A DNA stretch of 64,000 nucleotides from NCBI RefSeq assembly GCF_003337425.1, contig NZ_QPJU01000004.1, positions 203,774 to 267,773 on the forward strand. The letters run 5' to 3'. Shown here piece after piece: positions 7,326 through 16,368 of the stretch. Numbering within the stretch: the stretch's first letter is position 1; every line of letters begins with the position of its first letter. Source of the DNA: Extensimonas vulgaris. Lineage in GTDB: Bacteria > Pseudomonadota > Gammaproteobacteria > Burkholderiales > Burkholderiaceae_C. A program made the position numbers and the translations under genes. A model generated the notes under the pieces. The model did no database searches, had not been told where the DNA came from, and was given only the letters and a program-made list of their open reading frames with translations.

Positions 7326-7373
7326 GGACTCATAATCCTTTGGTCGTAGGTTCAAGTCCTACACGCCCTACCA
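7326..7373 (+). other. attR: Attachment site: duplicated tRNA 3' half (CAU anticodon)
   Basis: From the anticodon loop (CTCATAA at 7329-7335) onward the sequence is a proper tRNA. It has GTAGG/CCTAC as T-stem around TTCAAGT, an acceptor strand ACGCCCT, discriminator A, and CCA at 7371-7373. The bases before 7326 do not form a D-arm or a matching 5' acceptor strand, so this is not a functional tRNA. It is what remains after integration into the 3' end of a tRNA-Met or tRNA-Ile2 gene. The intact gene is expected beyond the left edge of the window. Confidence 0.85.
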
Positions 7374-7597
7374 ATAAAAAATCATTAGCGTGAAATCTCT
7401 TCCGCCAAGGCTCCAGCTTCTTCTGGCTGGGCTTTGCCATGGTGCAAGAAGGCCGGTAATGCTCGCCCCTGGCAGCCTGTCTGGGAGCTGAGCAGTTACG
7501 TATTGCGCTACATTTTTTGGAGTTGACTCTCTTATTCTCTGTGCGCAGAGGTCATAATTTGTGAACAATGTACGGCAGGGCGCAACGATAGGGCCCA

Positions 7598-8923
7598 TTG
7601 TTTACAGTGACTTCTTCCATTTACATCGACGTCGATCAGCTTTGCATCGGCATGTTCATCCAGTTGGAGGTGGGCTGGATGAATCATCCTTTTCCGGTGA
7701 ATAGTTTTCGCATCGCGTCGGTGCAACAAATCGCCACCTTGCGCGACCTGGGGTTGACGAGAGTTCGCGTCATCCTGGACAAATGTGATGCCGATGTCCG
7801 TCGCGCATTGGCAACATCGGAGCAAAAGGAAGTGCCCTCTACGGTGACGGAGTCTGGCGGGCCAGTAGCTGCGCAGCCTGCAAGCGCGGACGCTTCCTTA
7901 CCCGAGGCGATGCGTCTGGCGTTGCTGGCGGAACAAAATCGTCGCCTGCTGGAGTGTGACCGGCGCTTTGCGCAAGCAACCCGTGAATATGTCTCGATCG
8001 AACGCACGGTGCGGGAGCTCCCTGCGCATGCCTGTGCGCAAGCCCAAAAGTTGGTGGCCGAGTGTGTCTGTGGCCTACTCGCCCAAGACGAGGTGGCCAT
8101 CCGTCTCTTGTCTGAGGGGGCTGGCGAGCGCGCAGCGCTCCACCCGGTCAATGTGATGGTCGCAAGCTTGCTGCTCGGGAAAGCCTTGGGTCTGCAGAGT
8201 ACGGCGTTGCAGGAGCTGGGCATGGCCGCTTTGCTGCACGATGTGGGCAAGATCACCCTGCCCCCAAAATACCGGCACCCGCTGCCCACGATGACACCGG
8301 CAGAGCGTGCGCAGTACGAGGGGCACGTGCGTGCGTCGGTTGCCTTGGCCCGCAGCATGGGGCTTCCCGATGCTGCCGTGATTGCGATAGCCCAGCACCA
8401 TGAGATGGCCGATGGCAGCGGGTTTCCCAAGCGGCTCAGTGGCAGTGAACTTGGGCGCGTGAGCCAGATGCTCGCGTTGGTGAACCATTACGACCGGCTC
8501 TGTAATCCGGTGCGCGAGGCCGATGCCCTGACCCCGCACGAAGCCTTGGCTTTGATTTTCGCGCGGCGCAAGGCATGTTTTGATGAGATGGTGCTGGCCG
8601 CTTTTGTTCGCATGATGGGGGTGTACCCACCGGGGTCGGTGGTGCAACTGGCCAATGACCGTTACGCGCTCGTCGTGTCTGTGAATTCGAGCCGACCTCT
8701 GCGCCCCAAGGTGATCGTGCATGACCCGCAAGTCCCCAAGGAAAAGGCGCTGATTCTGGACTTGGAGGCAGAACCAGAGCTGAGCATACGCCGCAGCCTC
8801 AAACCGGGCCAACTCCCGCGCGAAGCATTGGACTACCTCTCACCCCGTAAAAAGATTTGCTACTTTTTTGAGCGCGCGGTATCGCTGGAGGCGGTGCAAG
8901 GGCAAGAGGAGGCCACGCAATGA
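7598..8923 (+). CDS. HD-GYP domain protein (c-di-GMP phosphodiesterase)
   Basis: A 441-residue protein with an N-terminal DUF3391 domain (residues 8-60, DVDQLCIGMFIQLEVGWMNH) and a C-terminal HD-GYP domain. Metal and substrate residues are present: His182, His214-Asp215 (LLHDVGKI), His243, His267-His268 and the signature DGSGFP at 272-277, where GFP replaces the usual GYP. The family hydrolyses cyclic di-GMP to GMP. The start is uncertain: this frame opens with TTG at 7598 and a GTG follows at 7607, neither with a convincing ribosome site. Its stop overlaps the start of the next gene (ATGA), so both enzymes are probably made together. Confidence 0.9.
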   Translation: MFTVTSSIYIDVDQLCIGMFIQLEVGWMNHPFPVNSFRIASVQQIATLRDLGLTRVRVILDKCDADVRRALATSEQKEVPSTVTESGGPVAAQPASADASLPEAMRLALLAEQNRRLLECDRRFAQATREYVSIERTVRELPAHACAQAQKLVAECVCGLLAQDEVAIRLLSEGAGERAALHPVNVMVASLLLGKALGLQSTALQELGMAALLHDVGKITLPPKYRHPLPTMTPAERAQYEGHVRASVALARSMGLPDAAVIAIAQHHEMADGSGFPKRLSGSELGRVSQMLALVNHYDRLCNPVREADALTPHEALALIFARRKACFDEMVLAAFVRMMGVYPPGSVVQLANDRYALVVSVNSSRPLRPKVIVHDPQVPKEKALILDLEAEPELSIRRSLKPGQLPREALDYLSPRKKICYFFERAVSLEAVQGQEEATQ

Positions 8924-10992
8924 CCCTGCAGGTGGAAAAGTCCTGGATTGACCCTTTGCAAGAGGCCGTCTGGCTCGTCGATGCGAAATCCTTGTGCATT
9001 GTGCAGTCAAACGAAGCGGCCGCGCGGCTGCTTGGGTGGTCCTGTGACGAAATGCGGGGGATGCCGGTGTTGCGCCTTGCTGTCACGCCCGAGGATCAGG
9101 CGTTTTGGGGTGGCACTGCAGAAGAAATTGCGCGGGGAATCGACTCCTATACCCATGTGCTGCGGGCCGACGGCGCATGGGTAGCCGTGGCGCGCCGGGT
9201 GGCGCCCTTGCAGGCCTTCGACGGCAGCGGTTATTTGGTGCTCAGCATGCTCGATCGCACGGAGCAGGAGAACACCGAGCGTGAATTGGAAACCCTGCTG
9301 GCCGAGTTGCGTGCCACGCTCGATTCGGCTGCGGAAGGGATTTTGGTGTGCGACCTGCAGGGCCGCATTCGCGCTTTCAATCGGCGCATGGCACAAATCT
9401 GGGATATTCCCGAGCGATTGTTGGTGGAGCGCAATGACCAGGCGGTGTTTGCGCACATGGCAGCCCAGGTCACCGACAAAAAGGCCTATAAAAAACGGCT
9501 TGCCGAGCTGGTCAAAAACCCAGAGGCGCAAGCCTGCGACGTTCTGCATTTGCGCCATGGCACCGTAGTCGAGCGTCTGGTGGTGCCGCAGTTGCAGCGC
9601 GGCGAACTGGCGGGGTGGGTTTATTCTTTTCGCGACATCACACAGCAGCAGGCTGATCGGCAGCGCATTCAGGAGCTTGCCTACACCGACGCGCTGACGG
9701 GGTTGCCCAACTACCTGCAGTTTGCGCAGCGGGTAGAGGCCGCTATCCAGGAACCTTCTGAAAAGGCGTCGCGCTTTGCCATTGTTTTTCTCGATCTGGA
9801 CCGCTTCAAGATCGTGAACGATTCCCTGGGGCATTCCTTTGGCGACAGGGTGTTGCAACTGGTGGCCGAGCGTATCGCAGCCTGTCTGCGTCAGACGGAT
9901 ATGCTGTGTCGTCTGGGCGGGGACGAGTTCTTGCTTTATCTGCACGAGGCCGATGCGACCGCAGCAGAAGGTGTGGCGCGTCGCATCCTGGAAAGCATGC
10001 TGCGTCCCTGCGAGCTCGACGGCATGGGCTTTTCGGTGATGTGCAGCATGGGCATTGCGTTATATCCACAAGACGGCTCCACGCTGGATGAACTCATCAA
10101 ACAGGCAGACACGGCGATGTACCGTGTCAAAGACCGGGGGCGCGGCAACTATAGCTTTTACCAGCCGCAGATGAACGCGCATCTGCTGTCACGCATGAAA
10201 CTGGAGCATGCGATGCGCCAAGGGCTGGAGGCGCAGCGGTTTTTTGTGCACTATCAACCGCAGGTGTGTCTGGCTACGGGTGGTATCACGGGGGCCGAGG
10301 CTTTGCTGCGCTGGAATGATCCCGAGCTTGGGGCGGTGTCGCCCGGGCAGTTCATCCCTCTTGCAGAAGAGTCCGGCTTTATCGTTGTTCTGGGCGCCTG
10401 GGTCATGGAGCAGGCAATACGCGAAGCATCGCAGTGGATGCACGCTGGACGCCCGCTTGTTGTCTCCGTCAATGTTTCGACACTGGAGTTTCGTCAGCCG
10501 GATTTTGTCGAACGCGTCACACGGCTGCTCGCAGTGCATCAATTGCCTCCTTCATTGCTGGAGCTCGAACTGACAGAATCGATTATGTTGCAGGACGCAG
10601 TGGAAATGGAGCAGCGGCTGCAACAACTGGCTGAGCTTGGGGTCAATCTGGCCATCGATGATTTCGGCACCGGCTATTCCAACCTCGCTTACCTCAAAAA
10701 GCTGCCTATCCACAAACTCAAGATCGACCAGTCTTTCATTCGCGGCCTACCTGACGACGAGGGCGATATGGCAATCGTGCAGGCCATCGTGGGCATGGGG
10801 CAGGCCCTGCACATCGAAGTGGTGGCGGAAGGGGTGGAAACCATCGCTCAGCGGCTGGCATTGCAGCACTTGCACTGCGGTCATTTCCAGGGTTTTTTAT
10901 GTGCACCGGCGCTATCCGCCAGAGAATTCTGGCAAAGGCTCGCGCACCCTGGTGCAGCGACGCAGGATGCGCATGCCGATCCATTGTGCTGA
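8920..10992 (+). CDS. PAS-GGDEF-EAL cyclic di-GMP protein
   Basis: A 690-residue soluble protein with two PAS domains (about 5-115 and 125-245), a diguanylate cyclase domain (250-415) and an EAL phosphodiesterase domain (425-675). The cyclase signature GGDEF is intact at 333-337 and the inhibitory site RxxD (RQTD, 324-327) is five residues upstream. In the EAL part EALLRW starts at 460, and ELTES, DDFGTGYS, KIDQSF and EGVET all follow, so both activities appear possible. No membrane segment is visible, so it should sense a cytoplasmic signal. It is coupled to the HD-GYP gene, giving one transcript with three c-di-GMP domains. Confidence 0.95.
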   Translation: MTLQVEKSWIDPLQEAVWLVDAKSLCIVQSNEAAARLLGWSCDEMRGMPVLRLAVTPEDQAFWGGTAEEIARGIDSYTHVLRADGAWVAVARRVAPLQAFDGSGYLVLSMLDRTEQENTERELETLLAELRATLDSAAEGILVCDLQGRIRAFNRRMAQIWDIPERLLVERNDQAVFAHMAAQVTDKKAYKKRLAELVKNPEAQACDVLHLRHGTVVERLVVPQLQRGELAGWVYSFRDITQQQADRQRIQELAYTDALTGLPNYLQFAQRVEAAIQEPSEKASRFAIVFLDLDRFKIVNDSLGHSFGDRVLQLVAERIAACLRQTDMLCRLGGDEFLLYLHEADATAAEGVARRILESMLRPCELDGMGFSVMCSMGIALYPQDGSTLDELIKQADTAMYRVKDRGRGNYSFYQPQMNAHLLSRMKLEHAMRQGLEAQRFFVHYQPQVCLATGGITGAEALLRWNDPELGAVSPGQFIPLAEESGFIVVLGAWVMEQAIREASQWMHAGRPLVVSVNVSTLEFRQPDFVERVTRLLAVHQLPPSLLELELTESIMLQDAVEMEQRLQQLAELGVNLAIDDFGTGYSNLAYLKKLPIHKLKIDQSFIRGLPDDEGDMAIVQAIVGMGQALHIEVVAEGVETIAQRLALQHLHCGHFQGFLCAPALSAREFWQRLAHPGAATQDAHADPLC

Positions 10993-11002
10993 CTTGCCGG
11001 CT

Positions 11003-11168
11003 CTAGTGTAGTGTTCGACGCTATCTGCGACATAAAACCGCGTCTTTTCGGCCTGGGCCGCGTTGCAAATCCTCGCGATACCACCCGGTATCGCTGCGGT
11101 TTGCGCCTTGCCCAGACCAAAAATCCATCGGTTTTATTTGTCGCATCAAGCATCAAACACTACACTAG
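11003..11168. repeat. 166-bp imperfect inverted-repeat element (MITE-like)
   Basis: CTAGTGTAGTGTT at 11003-11015 is the exact reverse complement of 11156-11168. The complementarity continues inward with mismatches (for example the matching AAAACCG/CGGTTTT, CTGGGC and GCGATACC/GGTATCGC segments) to a tiny central loop near 11083. The whole unit folds into one long hairpin. There is no ORF inside. It begins and ends with CTAG. Confidence 0.8.
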
Positions 11169-11332
11169 CAGCCTGTCGGACTTTGGAATCGTCGGCTGCG
11201 AATGTGCCGCAGCGTTTCATTTTTTACCGGCTTCTTGCCCCATAGTCCCGCTATGGGGCAAGAAGCCGGCAAAAACTGGCCTCGCCGGGGCCCATTCTCG
11301 CTATCGACGCCCAAAGTCCGACAGGCTGCTAG
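11165..11332. repeat. 168-bp inverted-repeat element with internal perfect hairpin
   Basis: The outer 22 bases (11165-11186) are the exact reverse complement of 11311-11332; both ends are CTAG. Inside, a second perfect inverted repeat of 20 bp (CCGGCTTCTTGCCCCATAG region and its complement, roughly 11229-11274) flanks a five-base loop and is bordered by T and A runs. A shorter relative lacking the inner hairpin occurs at 41219-41307. The left CTAG is shared with the preceding element. This and that element fill the 366-base gap between the c-di-GMP operon and the TauE gene. Confidence 0.8.
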
Positions 11333-11358
11333 GCGCAGCTTGCATCATTGTTCCGGTT

Positions 11359-12210
11359 TCAGGCTGCGGCCAACCCCTTCCAGAGCATGTAGGCCGCAAG
11401 CCCCAGGAGCAGACTCGCGAAGATGCGCTTGAGTTGCGCCACCGGCAGTTGGTGCGCTGCGCGTGCGCCCAAAGGGGCCGTAAGCACGCTGCAGGCAGCG
11501 ACGAAGACGAGTGCGGGCAGCCAGATATAACCGAACGATAGGGCCGGCCGGCCAGCGACGGACAGGCCGCTAAGCACGTAACCCAGGACGTTCACGATCG
11601 CAATCGGAAAGCCCAGTGCGGCGCTGGTGGCAACGGCGCTGTGGATGGCGACGTTGCACCAGACCATGAAGGGCACGCTCACGAAGCCGCCGCCAGCGCC
11701 GACCAGCCCGGACAGGAAACCGATCATGCCCCCCGCCAAGAGCTGTCCGGCCGCATCCGGCATTTGCCGGGTGGGAGAAGGTTTTCTGTCCGCCCACATG
11801 CGCATTGCGGAGAAACCCACGAACAGGCTGAAAAGGATGGCCAGCCATGATCCCTTGAGCAGGCTGAACGCGCCAAGACTTGCGAGCAAGCCCCCCAAAA
11901 CGATGCCGGGTGCGAGCCTCAGCACGATGTCCCAGCGCACGGCGCCGTGCCGGTGGTGCGCGCGCACGCTGGACAGCGAGGTGAACGCGATGGTCGCCAT
12001 GGAGGTGGCGATGGCCATCTTGACGGCCAGATCGGGGTTGACCTGCTGGCGCCCCAGAAGATAGGTCAGCATGGGCACGAGCAGCATGCCGCCGCCTATG
12101 CCCAGCAGGCCGGCGAGGAACCCTGCGACCAGACCGAGGGCGCACAACTCGAGGATCAGGAAGAGTGAAAGGTGCATGGATGGGGAGGCGAGAGCGCTTT
12201 GCGGCGCCAT
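11359..12210 (-). CDS. TauE/SafE family anion exporter
   Basis: A membrane protein of up to 283 residues with about eight hydrophobic segments and the family's two internal repeats. Each repeat starts with a Gly-rich motif: LAGLLGIGGGMLLVPMLTYL near residue 33 and LSGLVGAGGGFVSVPFMVW near 163. Members export sulfite, sulfoacetate or other organosulfur anions. Nothing adjacent fixes the substrate here. The start is uncertain: the ATG at 12210 and one at 12177 (MHLSLFLIL) are both possible and neither has a good ribosome site. Confidence 0.85.
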   Translation of the reverse strand: MAPQSALASPSMHLSLFLILELCALGLVAGFLAGLLGIGGGMLLVPMLTYLLGRQQVNPDLAVKMAIATSMATIAFTSLSSVRAHHRHGAVRWDIVLRLAPGIVLGGLLASLGAFSLLKGSWLAILFSLFVGFSAMRMWADRKPSPTRQMPDAAGQLLAGGMIGFLSGLVGAGGGFVSVPFMVWCNVAIHSAVATSAALGFPIAIVNVLGYVLSGLSVAGRPALSFGYIWLPALVFVAACSVLTAPLGARAAHQLPVAQLKRIFASLLLGLAAYMLWKGLAAA

Positions 12211-12552
12211 CCCAGCTGCGCTGAAAAGGTGTCTGCAGATGCCACCGAACCGGCATCCTGAACCGGGGGTTCAGGGGGGCGAGGGCAGCCAGGCGTTGGG
12301 TTCATCTGACGCGAGACGATCACGCTCGCCTGGCAATGTACCAAGCCCGTGCTCCAAGAGCATTGGTTCAAGGAAATATAAGGCCCGACAACACTGCAGA
12401 CCCGGTGATTGTATGGTCTGCGCTTTCCAGATCAAGCGTTGCAGATCAAGCGCAGTGTTTTTTGGAGATTTCCCTTTGGGTTCTAAAATTTACGTGAAAT
12501 TGGCCTCTAAGGCTTGATAATAAAGCGCAAGTAGCTACTATAAGTATAGCTT
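12211..12552. repeat. Non-coding gap with hairpin and Comamonadaceae-type repeat
   Basis: I see no gene in these 342 bases. CCTGAACC (12257-12264) and GGTTCAGG (12268-12275) make a compact hairpin without a T-run. Positions about 12495-12550 carry a diverged copy of the dispersed repeat seen elsewhere in the window (GGCCTCTAAGGCTTGATAAT, then AAGCGCAAGTAGCTACT). Confidence 0.55.
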
Positions 12553-13377
12553 TCAGGAGAAGGCGGGTCGTTCCAGTTGCATCTCTTGCAAGATGGTGGT
12601 CGCGATTTCTTCGATCGATTTGGTGGTGGTCGAGAGCCAGCGTATGCCTTCGCGGCGCATCAGCGCTTCGGCTTCGGCGACTTCATAGCGGCAGTTCTCT
12701 AGGCTCGCGTACTTGGAGTTGGGACGGCGTTCATTGCGTACTTCCGCAAGGCGTTCGGGCTGGATGCTCAGGCCGAAGATTTTTTTGCGATAGGGCAGCA
12801 GCGCCTTTGGCAACTGGCGGCGTTCGAAGTCTTCAGGGATCAAGGGGTAGTTGGCGGCCTTGATGCCATATTGCATCGCAAGGTACAGGCTGGTTGGGGT
12901 TTTGCCGCTGCGCGACACGCCAACGAGGATGACGTCTGCGTCCGCGAGGTCCTGATTGCTTTGCCCATCGTCGTGCGCCAGGCTGTAGTTGATGGCTTCG
13001 ATGCGCGCTGCGTATTCGCGACTGCGACTGACGTTGCTGAAGCGCCCGACGCGATGGTGCGACTTGACGCCCAATTCTTGCTCGAGCGGATTGACGAAGG
13101 TGCTGAACATGTCAAGCAGCATGCCTTTGCAGTGTTTCTGGATGACTTCGAGCACTTCGGTATTGACGAGGGTGGTGAAGACGATGGGTCTTTTGCCTTG
13201 GATTTCACCGCTGTGGTTGATTTGCCGCACGGCTTGGTGCGCTTTGTCTACGGTGTCTATGAAAGGCAGGCGGATGAAGCGGAATTGGATGTCGAACTGG
13301 GCCAGGATCGCCTTGCCAAAGGTTTCGGCGGTGATGCCGGTGCCGTCGGAGACGAAAAAAACGGTGCGTGCGTGCAT
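12553..13377 (-). CDS. ppsR: PEP synthase regulatory protein (kinase/pyrophosphorylase)
   Basis: A 274-residue protein of the DUF299 family, the usual length when started at the ATG at 13377 ([18 protein letters not shown]). An upstream in-frame start would add 33 unrelated residues. It has the P-loop [13 protein letters not shown] near residues 155-167 and the conserved [13 protein letters not shown] opening. The enzyme phosphorylates PEP synthase with ADP to inactivate it and removes that phosphate with inorganic phosphate. It is transcribed divergently from ppsA, its target, the common arrangement in betaproteobacteria. Confidence 0.95.
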   Translation of the reverse strand: MHARTVFFVSDGTGITAETFGKAILAQFDIQFRFIRLPFIDTVDKAHQAVRQINHSGEIQGKRPIVFTTLVNTEVLEVIQKHCKGMLLDMFSTFVNPLEQELGVKSHHRVGRFSNVSRSREYAARIEAINYSLAHDDGQSNQDLADADVILVGVSRSGKTPTSLYLAMQYGIKAANYPLIPEDFERRQLPKALLPYRKKIFGLSIQPERLAEVRNERRPNSKYASLENCRYEVAEAEALMRREGIRWLSTTTKSIEEIATTILQEMQLERPAFS

Positions 13378-13457
13378 GGGGCTCTTTGAACTGTGGCTGG
13401 ATGCGGGAGTGTCAGACCTACAATGACAGTCACTCATTATCTTGATTCCCCTTCGCC

Positions 13458-13550
13458 ATGGCTGGCCCCAAATCAAAAAAGAAAGCCGCCATGCGCGAAT
13501 CCATCGTCAGCGCAGTGGCGGCAGCGTTGGCGAATAGCGCGGTTTTTTAA
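13458..13550 (+). CDS. Possible 30-residue peptide upstream of ppsA
   Basis: A short frame from ATG 13458 to TAA 13550 encodes a peptide with a Lys-rich start ([14 protein letters not shown]) and an Ala/Val-rich helix ending in NSAVF. It ends 16 bases before the ppsA start, within its leader. There is no clear ribosome site. It may be a leader peptide, a tiny protein or chance. Confidence 0.3.
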   Translation: MAGPKSKKKAAMRESIVSAVAAALANSAVF

Positions 13551-13566
13551 CTTTGGAGCTTTCCAC

Positions 13567-15957
13567 ATGTCAGCACTTTTCAGCCCGGATGCCTTGGTCG
13601 TACCGTTTGAAAAACTTCGCATGACCGACGTTGCCGTGGTCGGTGGCAAGAATGCGAGCCTCGGTGAGATGATTTCGCAATTGCCGCATGGCGTACGTGT
13701 GCCCACGGGCTTTGCCACTACGGCGCATGCCTACCGTGAGTTTTTACGGCACGGTGGTCTCGACCAGCGCATCAATGCCCTACTCGAAGCACTGGATGTG
13801 GACGACGTGCGCGCGCTCGCAAAGACCGGGGCCGACATCCGTGCCATGGTGCAGGCGCAGCCTTTCCCCCCCGCGCTCGAGCAGGCCATCGACGAGGCAT
13901 TCGCGCGTTTGAGTGCCGACAACCCGGGCGCGTCCTTCGCCGTGCGCTCGTCGGCCACGGCAGAAGACCTGCCGGACGCATCGTTTGCCGGACAGCAGGA
14001 GACCTTTCTCAATGTCGTAGGTCTTGTCGAAGTCAAGCACAAGATCAAGGAGGTGTTTGCCAGCCTGTACAACGATCGCGCGATCAGCTATCGCGTGCAC
14101 AAAGGCTTTGCGCATTCCGAGGTGGCCTTGTCCGCGGGCGTGCAGCGCATGGTGCGCTCCGACGTGGGTGCCTCGGGGGTGATGTTCACCATTGACACGG
14201 AATCGGGTTTCGAAGACGTGGTTTTCATCACGAGCAGCTACGGGCTCGGTGAGACGGTGGTGCAAGGCGCCGTCAATCCAGACGAGTTTTACGTGCACAA
14301 GCCCATGCTGCGCGCGGGCAAAAAGGCGCTGATCCGCCGCAACCTGGGCAGCAAGCTAATCCAGATGGTGTTTTGCACGCCCGAGGAAAAGGCGCAGACG
14401 GGCAAGCTCATCAAGACCGTCGAAGTGCCCGCCGAGCAGCGCAACCGCTATTCGATCACCGACGACGAGGTCTTGGAGTTGGCTCGCTATGCGCTCCTGA
14501 TCGAGGAGCATTATGGGCGCCCCATGGACATCGAATGGGGCAAAGACGGCGTGGACGGGCTGCTCTACATTTTGCAGGCCCGCCCCGAGACCGTGAAAAG
14601 TCAGGCCAAAGGCCAGGTGGAATTGCGCTACAAGCTCAAAGGCAAGGGCGCAGTGCTCGTGGAGGGACGTGCGATCGGGCAAAAAGTGGGCACCGGCCCG
14701 GTGCGCGTGGTGCACAGCCTCAGCGAGATGGACAAGGTGCAGCCCGGTGACATCCTCGTGACCGACATGACCGACCCGAATTGGGAGCCCGTGATGAAGC
14801 GCGCCGCTGCGATCGTCACGAACCGCGGGGGGCGCACCTGCCATGCGGCGATCATCGCGCGCGAGCTGGGCATCCCGGCCGTCGTGGGCTGCGGCGATGC
14901 GACCGAGCGGCTCAAAGACGGCATGTTGGTCACCGTGAGCTGTGCCGAAGGTGATACGGGCCGCGTTTATGACGGTTTGCTCGAAACCGAAGTCACCGAG
15001 GTGGAGCGTGGCAGCATGCCCGCCATTGCAACCAAGATCATGATGAACGTGGGCAATCCGCAGCTCGCCTTCGATTTTGCCCAGCTCCCCAACGAAGGGG
15101 TGGGGCTCGCGCGCTTGGAGTTCATCATCAACAACAACATCGGCGTGCACCCCAAGGCCATCCTTGACTATCCGAACATCGACAGCGATTTGAAAAAAGC
15201 CGTGGAATCCGTGGCCCGCGGCCATGCGAGCCCGCGCGCTTTTTATGTGGACAAGGTGGCCGAGGGCGTGGCGACGATCGCCGCGGCGTTCTGGCCCAAG
15301 CCGGTCATCGTGCGCCTGTCGGACTTCAAGAGCAACGAGTACCGCAAGCTCATCGGCGGCAGCCGCTACGAGCCCGAGGAAGAGAACCCCATGCTCGGCT
15401 TTCGCGGTGCGGCGCGCTACCTCAGCGCAGATTTCGGCGAGGCGTTTGCGATGGAGTGCGAGGCGCTGCGGCGCGTGCGCACCGAGATGGGGCTCGTGAA
15501 CGTGCAGGTCATGGTGCCCTTTGTGCGTACGCTGGGCCAGGCCGAGCGCGTGGTGCAGCTGCTCGCGCGGCACGGCCTCGAACGTGGCAAGGACGAGCTC
15601 AAACTCATCATGATGTGCGAAATCCCCAGCAATGCCATTCTGGCCGAGCGCTTTCTGGAGTTTTTCGACGGGTTTTCGATCGGCTCCAACGACTTGACCC
15701 AACTCACGCTGGGACTGGATCGCGATTCGGGGCTGGAGTTGCTCGCGCAGGACTTCGATGAGCGCGATCCGGCTGTCAAAGCGCTGATCCATCAAGCCAT
15801 CCAAGCCTGCCGCGCGCAGGGCAAATACATCGGAATTTGTGGCCAAGGGCCTAGCGATCACCCGGACTTCGCGCGTTGGTTGATGCAAGAAGGCATTGCA
15901 TCGATTTCGCTCAATCCGGACAGTGTGATTGCGACTTGGCAACAATTGGCGAGCTGA
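13567..15957 (+). CDS. ppsA: Phosphoenolpyruvate synthase
   Basis: A 796-residue enzyme that makes PEP, AMP and phosphate from pyruvate and ATP, the entry step of gluconeogenesis from three-carbon acids. The ATP-grasp N-terminal part includes [11 protein letters not shown] (about 22-32) and [14 protein letters not shown]. The phosphohistidine domain carries [18 protein letters not shown] with the catalytic His at 426. The PEP-binding TIM-barrel part ends with the catalytic Cys at about 758 in [11 protein letters not shown]. The ATG at 13567 is chosen because GGAG lies eight bases upstream and the length matches the family (E. coli 792). A longer in-frame extension to 13393 reads through the intergenic region. 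Confidence 0.97.
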   Translation: MSALFSPDALVVPFEKLRMTDVAVVGGKNASLGEMISQLPHGVRVPTGFATTAHAYREFLRHGGLDQRINALLEALDVDDVRALAKTGADIRAMVQAQPFPPALEQAIDEAFARLSADNPGASFAVRSSATAEDLPDASFAGQQETFLNVVGLVEVKHKIKEVFASLYNDRAISYRVHKGFAHSEVALSAGVQRMVRSDVGASGVMFTIDTESGFEDVVFITSSYGLGETVVQGAVNPDEFYVHKPMLRAGKKALIRRNLGSKLIQMVFCTPEEKAQTGKLIKTVEVPAEQRNRYSITDDEVLELARYALLIEEHYGRPMDIEWGKDGVDGLLYILQARPETVKSQAKGQVELRYKLKGKGAVLVEGRAIGQKVGTGPVRVVHSLSEMDKVQPGDILVTDMTDPNWEPVMKRAAAIVTNRGGRTCHAAIIARELGIPAVVGCGDATERLKDGMLVTVSCAEGDTGRVYDGLLETEVTEVERGSMPAIATKIMMNVGNPQLAFDFAQLPNEGVGLARLEFIINNNIGVHPKAILDYPNIDSDLKKAVESVARGHASPRAFYVDKVAEGVATIAAAFWPKPVIVRLSDFKSNEYRKLIGGSRYEPEEENPMLGFRGAARYLSADFGEAFAMECEALRRVRTEMGLVNVQVMVPFVRTLGQAERVVQLLARHGLERGKDELKLIMMCEIPSNAILAERFLEFFDGFSIGSNDLTQLTLGLDRDSGLELLAQDFDERDPAVKALIHQAIQACRAQGKYIGICGQGPSDHPDFARWLMQEGIASISLNPDSVIATWQQLAS

Positions 15958-16040
15958 GTCCCGGCTGCACGTGGGCGCATGCGTGTCTTGACGCGGTGCC
16001 CATCTTGACGCGGTGCTGGAAAACCCACCAGAGGCACGAA

Positions 16041-16361
16041 ATGTCCGAGAAGGCGCGTCCTGAGACCGATGGCGCGGGCTTCGGCGCGCTGCCTCCCGTG
16101 CCTGATTTGCGCCACGCTGGGCTCAAAGGCGTATTGATCGCACTCTGGACGGCAGTCGCATTCGGTGTGCCTTTCTTTGCGCGCGAGTTGCAAGCCTGGA
16201 CCACCGGGCCGTGGCCCCTCGGGTATTGGCTCGTGGCGCAAGGGGCTGTGTTGGTATTCATTGGCATCGTGGTGTTTTATGCATGGGCCATGAATCGTTA
16301 CGAGCGGCGCGCAAAAAGGGCTGCAAGCCAAGTTTCCGTGGTGCAGCGGCGCGGTGATTGA
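16041..16361 (+). CDS. DUF4212 small subunit of sodium/solute symporter
   Basis: A 106-residue protein with AGAGG eight bases before its ATG. It has a polar N-terminus and two membrane helices (about 28-47 and 62-85), ending with the basic tail MNRYERRAKRAA. DUF4212 proteins are consistently encoded just before an SSS-family symporter, as here, where the two genes touch or overlap. It probably supports assembly or activity of the transporter. Confidence 0.88.
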   Translation: MSEKARPETDGAGFGALPPVPDLRHAGLKGVLIALWTAVAFGVPFFARELQAWTTGPWPLGYWLVAQGAVLVFIGIVVFYAWAMNRYERRAKRAASQVSVVQRRGD

Positions 16362-16368
16362 GCGAGCC

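Larger units (their letters stand above)
1..7373. mobile_element. Right part of an integrated genetic element
   Basis: All coding genes from position 1 to 7159 read leftward: tyrosine integrase, toxin-antitoxin pair, regulators, primase, DUF927 ATPase and small accessory genes. The right border is a duplicated tRNA 3' end at 7326-7373, immediately beyond which the chromosomal c-di-GMP genes start. A tRNA gene on the + strand that is split this way leaves its intact copy at the opposite border, so the complete tRNA and the left end should lie upstream of position 1. No capsid, tail or conjugation gene is visible, so the part in view looks like a satellite or plasmid-like integrative element rather than a full prophage. 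That is inference, because the rest is outside the window. Confidence 0.85.

Noticed and set aside
7300..7373. A complete tRNA at the element border
   Set aside because: Bases before 7326 cannot form the D-arm or pair with the acceptor 3' strand, and the anticodon stem pairs poorly on its 5' side.
7523..7558. TTGACT and CATAAT as promoter of the HD-GYP gene
   Set aside because: The spacer is 24 bases, too long for a sigma-70 promoter.
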